Source: Pristionchus mayeri
Lineage: Eukaryota; Nematoda; Chromadorea; Rhabditida; Neodiplogasteridae
Direction: 5' to 3'
NCBI GenBank assembly: GCA_036245805.1
Contig: BTRK01000004.1
Location: 31,171,541-31,235,540 of the forward strand
DNA length: 64,000 bases
Position 1 is the first letter of the stretch. Every line of letters starts with the position of its first letter. Position numbers and translations under genes: made by a program. Under the pieces are notes generated by a model. The model was not told where the DNA came from, did not search any database, and saw nothing but the letters and a program-made list of their open reading frames with translations. This document shows positions 54,901 to 64,000 of this stretch, piece by piece.

Positions 54901-57900
54901 TCGATCGAGGGGGATTTCGAATCACTGTTCGTATCATCCCGCACGTAGTATGCGCAATCAGAGTCATTCTACGTGCGTTTCGAATAGCTGTTCGATGTTC
55001 GAATTTTTGTCAACCCTAGTGTACACTATGGAGTGTAATGTGCATTTTTTATAGTAAGATAACACAGGTATCATGAGTCAGTGGATGGAAAAACCAACCT
55101 CCGGGAACAATTTCCAACTTTTATTTTTTGTTCGAATTCATATTATGGTTGTAGCATATACTAGAGCCAACTTCTTGAAATTTCTAGGTCACAGGCCCCA
55201 GAACCGTCATTTAGGAATTTTCCGGTTTTATACCCGGCTCTACCGTATATCAGCTCCCAGATGTGCTAGAGATGCGGTTTTGTGCTTAAAATATGCGGAA
55301 AAATCAGATGAACAAATGTCATGTTGAAAATGAAACCGTAGGACGCCAATTCCCGAAAATATGAACAAAAATCTGAAATTCCATGTACAAATAAAATCAT
55401 ACCATCTCGGGGAGCCGGAAACAAAGTGAATTTTATTGCAGATTATGGAAGCTTAACTCGATACTTGTATAGGAAAAATAAGTAGTCGGCACTTTTAGGG
55501 TGGCCCCTTTCCGCAGTATGGCTCCGAAGGTCGAACACATGATATGTCAAATTTTGAAAATTTCTCATCTCGCAGATTAATCATTGCAATCGATCAGTTT
55601 AACCAATTTATAACATTTCTCGATCAAAGAAGTTAGATCATGTTGAAAGAACACGAAATTTCAGCACTTCCAAAAATTCGATTTTCAAGGCTTCATTATG
55701 GCCAACTTCGAGCTCCTCCAGCTCACGATTTAGCCTTCCCTGAAAACGACCACTAGTAGTTCTCAATACATGTCACCATCATGAACATATTCTGCAACTA
55801 TTGGATCTCCAACGTGTTTCTGGCCCGTGATTTCAATTCTCGAACTTGACGGATCGCGTTGTTATAAATTCAAAATAATTATTTTTAGACTAAATGGTAA
55901 TGAATTTCGGCTCTTTTCGATCACAAAAAATCGTTTTTTGAGCATCTGAGATAGAAAACACTGATAATACCAACATGGAGATCATTTGTAAATAAATGAA
56001 ATTTGTGAACATTGAAATTTTGAATTTTTGAAAGCCCTTGAAAAGGGCCGCAATTTTATGATTGTTCATCTCTCTTAATCTTAAAATGTTTTTTAGTGAT
56101 CGAAAAGAGCCGCGATTCATTACCATTTCGTCAACAAATAATTATTTTGAATTTATAACAACGCGATCCGTCAAGTTCGAGAATTGAAATCACGGGCCAG
56201 AAACACGTTGGAGAGCCAATAGTTGCAGAATATGTTCATGATGGTGACAAGTATTGAGAACTACTAGTGATCGTTTTCAGGGAAGGCTAAATCATGAGCA
56301 GGAAGCGCTCGAAGTTGGCCATAATAAGCCTTGAAAATCGAATTTTTGGAAGCGCTGAAATTTCGTGTTCTTTCAACATGATCTAACTTCTTTGATCGAG
56401 AAATGATATAAATTGGTTAAACTGATCGATTGCAATGATTAATCTGCGAGATGAGAAATTTTCAAAATTTGACATATCATGTGTTCGACCTTCGGAGCCA
56501 TACTGCGGAAAGGGGCCACCCTAAAAGTGCCGACTACTCATTTTTCCTATACAAGTATCGAGTTAAGCTTCCATAATCTGCAATAAAATTCACTTTGTTT
56601 CCGGCTCCCCGAGATGGTATGATTTTATTTGTACATGGAATTTTAGATTTTCGTTCATATTTTCGGGACTTGGCGTCCTACGGTTTCACTTTCAACATGA
56701 CATTTGTTCATCTGATTTTTCCGCATATTTTGAGCACAAAACCGCATCTCTAGCACATCTGGGAGCTGATATACGGTAGAGCCGGGTATAAAACCGGAAA
56801 ATTCCTAAATGACGGTTATGGGACCTGTGACCTAGAAATTTCAAGAAGTTGGCTCTAGTATATGCTACAACCATAATATGAATTGAAACAAAAAATAAAA
56901 GTTGGAAATTGTTCCCACATACCTCCACTGACTGGTGATACCCGTGATAAATATCCTACTGATAAATTAGTGATCATTCAAAAGGAAGGATAGTACTAAT
57001 GGCACTGTTATGCAGAAGCACTGAAGAATATGTATTTCCTACTTGTGTGCTTACCTTGAACAGTCTGTTGATGAGGCTAGCGACTCGGAAGAGCATTTCG
57101 CTCTCCTGTAGTAAATCCGGCTGCCCTCTTTTTCTCGACTCTTCTTCAAACATCTCCTTGATCATTACTCCAATCTCGTTCATCTCATCCACACTCACTC
57201 CCTGCAATCACTTATCGTTGAGAACTAGATAAAAATGTTATGCATATCTTCAGAAGAGTTGCACTCACATCTATGGTGAGTTCCTCGACGCAATCGTAGA
57301 CAGCCTTGATGTAGCACGGGATGAGTTCGACTCTCTGATCGTCCTTGATGAGTCTCTTGAGTGTCTTCCAGTTGTCTCTCCACAACTCTCTCTTTGCTTC
57401 CACTCCTCGAGACTGCACAGTTGCCAGAAGAGGACAGAGGGTGGAGACTGCATCTCGAACGAGTTCCATTCCCTGCACCAATTCGTAGGAGTGGAGAATC
57501 GAGCGGAGGGCAGTCCAAATGACAGCTGCTTCGGCGGCGAAGACCTCTGCAGAAGACTTCTTTACAGAAGAACGACCGTATATGAACATATTTGTCAATG
57601 AAATAAATGTCAAACTGTGCACATCTATGTTGACAATTGTAATTTCGGACAATTCGAATTTTCCATCACACCATTGCCTACCTGCGTGCTTAGGTGCCCA
57701 TCTCGAGATAAAGCCGCAGGATCGGATCTTCGCATAGAGAATCTTCTCGTCGTACGCTAATCCGGGGACTGATAGATCAGCATTATAATGCCTTTATCCT
57801 TCACTGACCATCTTCAGCGAGTGCTCGAGTGCACACTTTCCACAGTTCGATGAGCAGCAGCGTGCACTCTTCTCCCATCAACTCGCACAGTCGTTCCCCT

Positions 57901-58651
57901 TGATTGATGGCCATGGAGAATGGCTCGGAGGGCAGGGTGAGACTCGTCAGGAAGGGGCTCACTGCATCAACCACCTCAAGCAAGTGATCAATATGACCCA
58001 CAACAAGACAAATCGCACAAGACAGGTACAATTGTTGATTTACCTCGAGGTAATCGATTGAGTTCCTTTCCGACAGCGCACGCGAAATTGACAAGGGACT
58101 TGAAGAAGAGCGCATAGTATGTCTGCAATAACCTTGTCGTTTGGCGAGGTCCTCGAGGAATACCGAGTGAGGGAAACGAGAGAGAGCCATTTTGAGAGCA
58201 GCGATCAGCCCGTCGTATTTCTCCCGCAGGCCATCCTCAAACAAACAAATTTTTTAATGTGCCATAGGCTGTACCAAGTCCCATAACTCTTGAATTTGCC
58301 TAGAATGTGGCATTTGTATCAATATGAGTTGGGAGTAGCTTGGTTGATCTGCTTCCAAAGAAGGGTTCATCCTTCTTTTGTCCCTCACCACTGGGCAGAC
58401 TTCAGTGCAGTCGAAGAGGGCGAACACGAGTACCTTGTTCATGAGTGACATCTTAGGGAAGGGCGGAACCTGCGAGAATCGATCTGAATCATACTACCGA
58501 ATCGATAATCAATGGCATATTGTGGATCGATCAGATTAAGGGAATAATTAAAAAAAAACTCTTTTGCCTGAACAGAGGGATGTCTGCAGATACTCAGTTC
58601 TTCCCTCTTGGATGCATTGGGAAGGGAGGAAAGACCGCTCTGATCCGCCAT
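51962..58651 (-). CDS. IPO5: Importin-beta family karyopherin, importin-5-like
   Basis: Importin-5 (Kap121, worm IMB-3) carries ribosomal proteins and histones into the nucleus using HEAT repeats. The start MADQSGLSSLPNASKREELS lies directly after TTTCCAG, a trans-splice-like site. Exons run from 58651 down: VPPFPKMSLMNKVLVFALFD (about 58.4 kb), KYDGLIAALKMALSRFPHSV, LLIELWKVCTRALAEDG (57.8 kb), YELVQGMELVRDAVSTLCPL and WKTLKRLIKDDQRVELIPCY (57.27-57.54), MNEIGVMIKEMFEEESRKRG (57.05-57.20), LSPLMPLVLHLIDTSIDKKW (54.38-54.51), NNSTENAISSITKILKG (52.99-53.14), LLSFLPITEDQEEGFHVYSF (52.59-52.69), LLGEPNVNSPRLLAILVK, CEIVKKRLAKIIKEMG and a C-terminus ending LTRILNETTSN. The C-terminal pattern is that of importin-5. 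The visible protein is roughly half the usual 1,100 residues, so it is either a shortened, divergent paralogue or lacks N-terminal exons I did not find. Confidence 0.72.
53341..54341. mobile_element. Probable decayed mariner-type element in a karyopherin intron
   Basis: The right end is the reverse complement of TTAGGTTGGAACAAAAGTTTTGC followed by TA, a mariner-type terminus. The left end TTAGGTTGATATCCA matches only over the first bases, and its flank is AA. The 1.0 kb interior has many stops, and I could not align a transposase. Confidence 0.5.
54562..55018. mobile_element. hAT-type non-autonomous element
   Basis: The ends TAGGGTTGACGAA and TTGTCAACCCTA fit hAT termini, and GTGTACAC (54554-54561 and 55019-55026) is an 8 bp target duplication. 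The interior has repeated TTCGAATCGA/CGAACA motifs forming a loose inverted repeat. At 457 bp it cannot encode transposase. It lies in a karyopherin intron. Confidence 0.75.
55063..56946. mobile_element. Large foldback element, copy 2 (complete)
   Basis: The ends CACAGGTATCATGAGTCAGTGG and CCACTGACTGGTGATACCCGTG pair, and the arms match over about 930 bases around 56005. ATAA borders both ends (55059-55062 and 56947-56950) and may be a 4 bp duplication, but copy 1 also ends beside TTAT, so part of this could belong to the element. Frames inside (78-84 residues) are mirror images of each other and not genes. Confidence 0.9.
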
Positions 58652-59889
58652 CTGGAAATGAACAAGAGAGATGGAGGGGATCTCTAGCACTTACGTGAAG
58701 GTACGGTAGAGGATACGTTGAGGGAAGGGAGGGAGAGGGAAGGGAAGGGGAGAGGATGACGACCTCCCGTCGACCGCGCGAGATGTGGGAATGAGTGGGA
58801 GAAGATAGAGAAATAAGAGTTGCGAGGAGGATTGGAGGGAAGAGTTCGATGATTGCTGCAATTTCAATTGGATAACGTCAGTCTAAACTAGGATAAGGTC
58901 GTGTTTCGAGAGAATAAAAAACAAGATTTTAGCTGTTTTGGCACTTCTTTGATAATTGGCTCACCTCTTATTTCTGGCCAACCCTACTCTTTCACACCTC
59001 TAATATCGACATACCTTTCCAATCAGTACTTTCCCTAGCCTATCAGAAAGTCAGGGATGAAGGTAACACCGAAAAGTAGGGAAGGTAAGCCAAAAAAAAT
59101 GAGGTGAATTTGGGGGGAGGGAGTGGGCCAATTAAGTGACGTTTTTTTAAATAAATTGTTTTTCTAAAAAATCAAATTTCCTTGCAGATTTGTCAACTTC
59201 GACACCAACCAGTGTTTTTATCTGTATGTCGTGGGAGCAATATGGGCATGCATCGACTTTGCTTCGGACTAGAACAATTATACTGCTGGTAGAATTCTTA
59301 TTTCAGTAATGAAAGTCTTTCCATAGAATGTGATCGCTCCGTGCATGCGGCTTTCTTCCGGGAGAAGTATTCGTCCTTTTGCCTCTCTCCAACTCTAACG
59401 TTTCCTCTCTTATTTCCTGTCCAAAGAGATTTCCTATGAGAATCCATTCATCCCTAGAAGCCAGATAGGCATGGCAGTACCTCCCTCCCCCTCATCGAAC
59501 GATAAAGGGACGACGAACGAGGTGGGATATATCAGTGAAAGTGGATAGGTGGGATTGATTGCTTGGGAAAAACGAGAGCGGTTTCTCAAGCAACTCGGGA
59601 AGATTGGAGTGCAAGCAGCACTTGATTCATCGATTGTATTTAAGAGGGGGAAACACCTCGATTCCCTCCCCATCTGCCTGTCCACTCATCCCTCCCTTCA
59701 TTCGTTATTCGCTCCGTTCTTTCCAGTGAATCTCCATCGTGACGAAACTCACGCAAAAAAGGGGAAGGATCCTCCTCTTTCTCGGCTATTACGCGTCAGC
59801 TTTATTTCCCCCTCTGCCCTCCTGTCTTTGAGTTTTTGTTGTTCTTTTTCATTCATTTTTTTAAAAATTTTCAGTTCGGTATCGGGTAA
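58652..59889. promoter_or_regulatory. Divergent intergenic region
   Basis: It separates the minus-strand karyopherin start from the plus-strand zinc-finger start and must hold both promoters. A purine-rich tract (GGGAAGGGAGGGAGAGGGAAGG, about 58723-58744) lies 75 bases upstream of the karyopherin ATG. No gene was recognised. Confidence 0.5.
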
Positions 59890-62800
59890 ATGCGAGCCTC
59901 GGGAGGGTACATTTGTGCCTTTTGCCGCCTTCGGTTCAATGATAAAGATGAACGAACAGCTCACCAGATTAAGGTAGGTCCGATCATTTTGAGATGACTT
60001 TGACATTTAAAAAAGTATTTTAAAAGTTACGTCGAACTCCTCAGATGCACCCTGCCGATGCAGGTGAGAGGGGCGACTGCATGTTGTGTAATGCGCATTT
60101 CCCCTCCTTCTTCCACTTCATGAATCATATTGAAGAGGTACAACATTTTCTGCATTTCTCCCTTGAAATTATTGCGGTGTCCGGAAAGTTCGTATAATTT
60201 TTTGTTTTTATTTTTTATTCAATGCTTTACAAATCTCAGTGACCAATGTATGCCCCCTTCTTTCTCACTACCTCCCTCCAGCGATTGGGCAGGGTCTCGA
60301 TTCCTCTCTTCCAGAATGCGGGTTTCTTCGAGACCGCCCAGTTCACGAAAGCCCTCACAACTTCATCTCGATTCTTGAACTTCTTTCCTTTGCAGAAGTC
60401 AGAGAGAGAGCGGAAGCAGTGGTAGTCGCATGGGGAGAGATCCGGGAAATACGGTGGATGGGGAATCCTCTCGATCTTCAGCTCGTCCATTTTCTTCTGG
60501 GTCATCTTCGCTCGATGTGGGCGAGCATTGTCCATCAGAAGAAGAATTTTGCCCTGTTTCAGGAGTCTGGGAAGGACTCTGATCGCGACATCTTCCAGTT
60601 GTTCAGAGAAGAGGTCGGCATTGATGCTGGTGCCAGGGGCGAGGATCTCCCAGTAGATGGGACCGAGCACTGAGAAGAAGAAGCAGAGGAGTTCCTTCTT
60701 TCCGTGCTCTTCCTTCTTCGGGACGGGCGTGGGCTTCTCATCTGCATCCACCCATTGCAGTCTCCTCACAGGGTTATCGTACGTGATCCACTTCTCATCT
60801 GTAGCGATGATGGAATTGACCCATCGAAGATTGGATCTACGATGGAGTAATTCCCGACAGACTTGAACACGATTTTTCAGCTGTTCGAGGGAGAGGTCAT
60901 GGGGAATCACTTGTGGGAGTTTCGGCTTCTTCCCAGATCGATGGAGGATATCGGACACCGTTGATCTGGGAGTACCAGTATCCTTCTTCAACTCACGCAC
61001 ACTGGCCATGGGCTTGCGCTTCAGTGTGCGGAGAACGAGAGGCTGATCGAGGGAGGGAGGGCGTCCAGAGCGGGGTTGATCATCGAGACCAAACTCCCCT
61101 TTCTTGAAGCGGGAGAACCACTTATAGCAGAAGGGTATGGAGGGGGCGTCAGCTCCTTCCGACTGGGCCAGGGCAGAGTGGGCCTCCTTCACGGATCGGC
61201 CAAGACGGTAGTAATGAAGTAAAACTGCTCGGAGGTAGAGATGGGAGTCCATCACAAGAATCAATGTAGCAACTAGGAGACTGATTAAATCCTCTCACTA
61301 CTCAACGTCAGAATGATGCAATACATTGTTGACAAACAGATTGCGCAATCACTGCATTTGATCGCGAACTGACTTTTTTCCGAAGCATTATACGAACTTT
61401 CCGGACACCCCAATAATTGGTTGTTCTTTTTAATGCAAAAAGCTATCAAAGTCCGGTTAGGATTTTCCGAACATAAATTACACAATTTGTACAAATGATT
61501 CATTTTTTCAAGATTCACCCGAAGGAGACAAATCAGCTCATCTTGTGTGCCTCATCAGGAAAAGAGAGAATGAGAGGCAATCTAGAGGTTATCCTATTGT
61601 CGAATGCTTATCAACCTCTTCCTGGATCAGATTTCTCCCTGGAAGGTAGAAGTCGCGTTGAGAATGGAAGGGCAGGAAATGCTCACTCTGGTTAGTCACG
61701 CACTCGCGATTTTGCGATTTCTTTACTCTATCCCTTCTGTCGGACACGCCACGCTTCTAGACAGTAATATCAGTAATTGGAGCACTTTCTCTGTTCTCAA
61801 TCCTCTCCAGGCCGAGATGATGCGTGCGAACAGGGATAAATTGATGATGCTGGGCTGGCCATCGGATGATTCGGAAGAGGAGGATGAAGAAGATGGAGGA
61901 GAAGGAGGAAGCTACGATGATGTTGGAGGATCGAGAGAAGTGAGTCCATCTATTTGCGAAAATTAATTAGAGAAAGTGATAATTGAGATAAGCACGAAAC
62001 TTGTTTGATTTGCATTCTTCTTCATATTGCTGATAGGCGTGATATCAGTTTCCATATTTTTGAGATTGAAAAGTACTATTTCAGGTTTCCACCCCATCTC
62101 CAGCACCGACTGAGGCTTTCCTGGATGATTGTGAAATGGAGGAGGACGAAGAGGTGAATGGCTCACTTTCCCTTGCATCGAACAATGCAAAGAGAGCACC
62201 TGTCGACCACTTGCGCCTAGGGCGTAGGCTGTTCGTTATTTGGTGAATGGTAAGTATATAAATGAGGTCGCACCTGCCTGCTATTTCTGGTATAGTAAAG
62301 ACTGCAGTAGAATTGACCGGAATGAGGGGGGGGGGGGTCGAGGAACGGAAATAACAAATCCGAATTCTTCAATTCATTTCCTCCTCAAAATCGCAGTAAG
62401 ACCAAATTTGGAAGCATGCTGACCAAATTTCAAATACTTGAAAGTTGACTGACAGGAAAATGTTTTTTTTCCAGAAATTTAGTTTTTTTCATAGGACGAA
62501 CAGTGCTCATGAATTACAATCATTGCAGATCTCACCAGAAGCAAGTAGAGCACCGGTCGATCATTCCTCGCAGCTCCCTCGCAATCCCTTCCTCGATAAC
62601 ATGCCGAGAAGGATTACTTCATTTGACGTGAGCACGTGAAATTACATATTTCTAACAGATGATTTTTTTCTAGCCCTTCGAAGATGTAAAGCCGGTACTT
62701 TCGTTTACTCCATTTCCATTTCCATCTAATCTCATCTCTCCTCCGATGAGCTCAACTGAATCTTACGTGAGAATCTTGATCGCTCATGAATCCAAAATTT

Positions 62801-64000
62801 AGATATTGAAAATTAGTTCTATGGTGCGGAATCTTTAGCAGAAAGAACGAATCCACATTTCAGACAGCGGTTCCTTCTCCTACACCCACTGAGGCATTTC
62901 TGAGCGACGAAACGGAAATGGAAGAAGAACGAGAGGTGAGTTTCTCAAAGAGCCATTCTTTGAAATCATCTGACATCTATTTATTTTGCAGTCCGAAGAC
63001 GTCATCTTCTTCCCTAATCCATCAAAGAATGATACACCTGTGAGATCTCCTTATTTCGCCCAGAGTTTGAATACTGAAAAAATGTTATTCCGTTGCGCTT
63101 CGAAGCATGAAGATCTCATCATTTCAGAGCGATCACTGCTCATCTATCTCCTCCTCTCATCAAGAAGAATCTGCTGAAATGAATATTTCTGATCTCGAAC
63201 CAATCTTCGCAAGCCAGGTATAGTTAAACCATCCAAAGATCATGGATATTTTTGTTCAGAGGCCGATCGTCTTTCACTTCCCTCAAGATTTGTGGAGTGA
63301 AGGTCAGATGAAACAAACGATGAAGAGAATCGATGCAGTTGCGAAAGGCGCCAATATTTCTATGAAAATATCGGAACGCGGAACGTCGTCAGCGTCAAAT
63401 CATTCTCAGAAAGAAGTGAGTTTCTCAATTCAATTGGTCTTCCTTCTTCGGAGAGTTCGACTATGCCCGAACACAGACAATCGTCTCAACAGACATCCAA
63501 CAATTTAATTGTCTCTAATTTTATTGTAAATTTTACCCTTTTATTGCAGAAAAAGGAGAAAGTGGCTGAAACAATTACTCCCGAAATCTCAAAGAAGCCA
63601 TCAAAAGAGACTGTCGCTGAATCTCGATACAAGAAGGACAAAGGTGGACGAATCCTTCTGTCCTTGTCTGCGATTAGGGATGTGGTTATGGTTCTTGCAG
63701 ATTTCTGGAATTGCCTACTCTCAGAGGAGGATTGTCCCCGTTGCGGAAATTCCATCACTGCCACACCGTTTAGTAGAACGATGCATTATCGAAGGGTTAG
63801 AATACTCCTTTCATTTTTGTACCGACCACTAAATGGAATGTATTTTCGAAATTTGTAATTGATTAGTCTTCTATACAGTACCACTACAACGTGTACTATT
63901 CTGCCCCTCGTCTTCTCTTCAAATACTCCTCACTCGAGAAATGGCTGCTCACTAGACTGGGCAATGATGCAGACGACGAGTCCAGTGAGTTGACGAGGGA
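59890..64000 (+). CDS. C2H2 zinc-finger protein, 3' end beyond the window
   Basis: The start MRASGGYICAFCRLRFNDKD lies 17 bases after TTTTCAG, a likely trans-splice site. Finger 1 is C-x2-C-x12-H-x4-H, split between exon 1 (59890-59973) and exon 2 (60045-60137). Finger 2 (CMLCNAHFPSFFHFMNH) ends in exon 3 (61513 onward, IHPKETNQL), so both fingers span introns in phase. Exon 4 (61761-61939) is acidic (DDSEEEDEEDGGEGG). Small exons follow at 62085-62153, 62529-62627, 62674-62766, 62864-62935, 62992-63039, 63128-63217, 63260-63415, 63550-63643, 63701-63795 and 63879 onward. Finger 3 (CPRCGNSITATPFSRTMHYR) crosses the last two. Probably a nuclear DNA- or RNA-binding protein; the target is unknown. 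Confidence 0.75.
60172..61413 (-). mobile_element. Intact mariner transposon
   Basis: The terminal repeats TTGCGGTGTCCGGAAAGTT and the reverse complement of TTGGGGTGTCCGGAAAGTT are bordered by TA (60170-60171 and 61414-61415). The element is 1242 bp and carries one unbroken transposase. It sits in intron 2 of the zinc-finger gene, in opposite orientation. Confidence 0.95.
60236..61264 (-). CDS. Mariner transposase (342 residues, DD34D)
   Basis: This cut-and-paste transposase moves the element into TA sites. The N-terminal helix-turn-helix region (residues about 10-110) includes FCYKWFSRFKKGEFGLDDQP and RSGRPP, then TPRSTVSDILHRSGKKPK, the second HTH. The catalytic triad is visible: D in ATDEKWITYDN, D in LLLMDNARPH, and D in PDLSPCDYHCF, with 34 residues between the last two, which defines mariner. 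WVPHDL-type and HPPYFPDLSPCD motifs are in place. There is no stop or frameshift, and length is normal, so the enzyme may be active. Start could be the first ATG or the MDSHLYL four codons later. Confidence 0.95.
   Translation of the reverse strand: MILVMDSHLYLRAVLLHYYRLGRSVKEAHSALAQSEGADAPSIPFCYKWFSRFKKGEFGLDDQPRSGRPPSLDQPLVLRTLKRKPMASVRELKKDTGTPRSTVSDILHRSGKKPKLPQVIPHDLSLEQLKNRVQVCRELLHRRSNLRWVNSIIATDEKWITYDNPVRRLQWVDADEKPTPVPKKEEHGKKELLCFFFSVLGPIYWEILAPGTSINADLFSEQLEDVAIRVLPRLLKQGKILLLMDNARPHRAKMTQKKMDELKIERIPHPPYFPDLSPCDYHCFRSLSDFCKGKKFKNRDEVVRAFVNWAVSKKPAFWKRGIETLPNRWREVVRKKGAYIGH

Noticed and set aside
55073..56928. Mirror frames in the large foldback (78-84 codons) as a conserved peptide
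   Set aside because: The same peptide arises from both arms and from copy 1; no promoter or splice signals.
60239..60673. 144-codon plus-strand frame
   Set aside because: Antisense shadow of the mariner transposase.
1..64000. Bacterial origin or operon structure
   Set aside because: Spliced exons, worm-specific gene families and transposon types are eukaryotic; no ribosome binding sites or compact coding.

Overview
This is eukaryotic nuclear DNA, and the gene style points to a nematode. Coding regions are split into short exons with GT/AG ends and TTTCAG-type acceptors. Several start codons lie just downstream of an acceptor-like TTTTCAG, as expected for spliced-leader trans-splicing. A serpentine 7TM receptor, an F-box protein, Cys-rich secreted proteins and a BEL/Pao-type gag sit side by side. 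TACCGTA/TACGGTA motifs are scattered throughout. I cannot fix the species; a rhabditid or diplogastrid worm (Pristionchus-like) would fit.

Layout. 1-1631 is part of a large foldback element whose second copy is at 55063-56946. 1.66-3.69 kb holds minus-strand exons that look like a C-terminal extension or partial duplicate of the next gene. 3824-5866 is a TA-flanked foldback element with a second element nested in it. 6526-19344 (minus) is a SAC3/GANP (MCM3AP) mRNA-export gene of about 30 exons, whose introns carry a 2.6 kb foldback with a nested mariner remnant, a decayed mariner and another foldback. 19.7-22.1 kb has a 43-codon secreted-peptide ORF and two more foldbacks. 22168-25530 is a young LTR retrotransposon that encodes only gag. 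26.4-38.8 kb is dominated by a 1 kb foldback and a palindromic array (2548 bp tandem units plus an inverted arm) enclosing a small secreted-protein gene. 38.8-42.6 kb contains scattered members of a small secreted-peptide family. 43604-45578 is a 7TM receptor, 46060-47665 an F-box protein, 49446-50943 a Cys-rich secreted protein, and 51321-51613 a 67-residue secreted peptide with a TATA box. 51962-58651 (minus) is an importin-5-like karyopherin. 59890 to beyond 64000 is a C2H2 zinc-finger gene with an intact mariner in its second intron.

The host genes do not form an operon. The two conserved genes concern transport through the nuclear pore: mRNA export (GANP) and protein import (karyopherin). 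The rest look like fast-evolving nematode families. Mobile DNA makes up a large share of the window, mainly long-inverted-repeat non-autonomous DNA elements, most inserted at TA. The most unusual items are the palindromic array with its ACTCGSCGAGT clusters, the gag-only LTR element, the dispersed small-peptide family, and several insertions whose empty site is preserved elsewhere in the window. All exon boundaries were read by eye.
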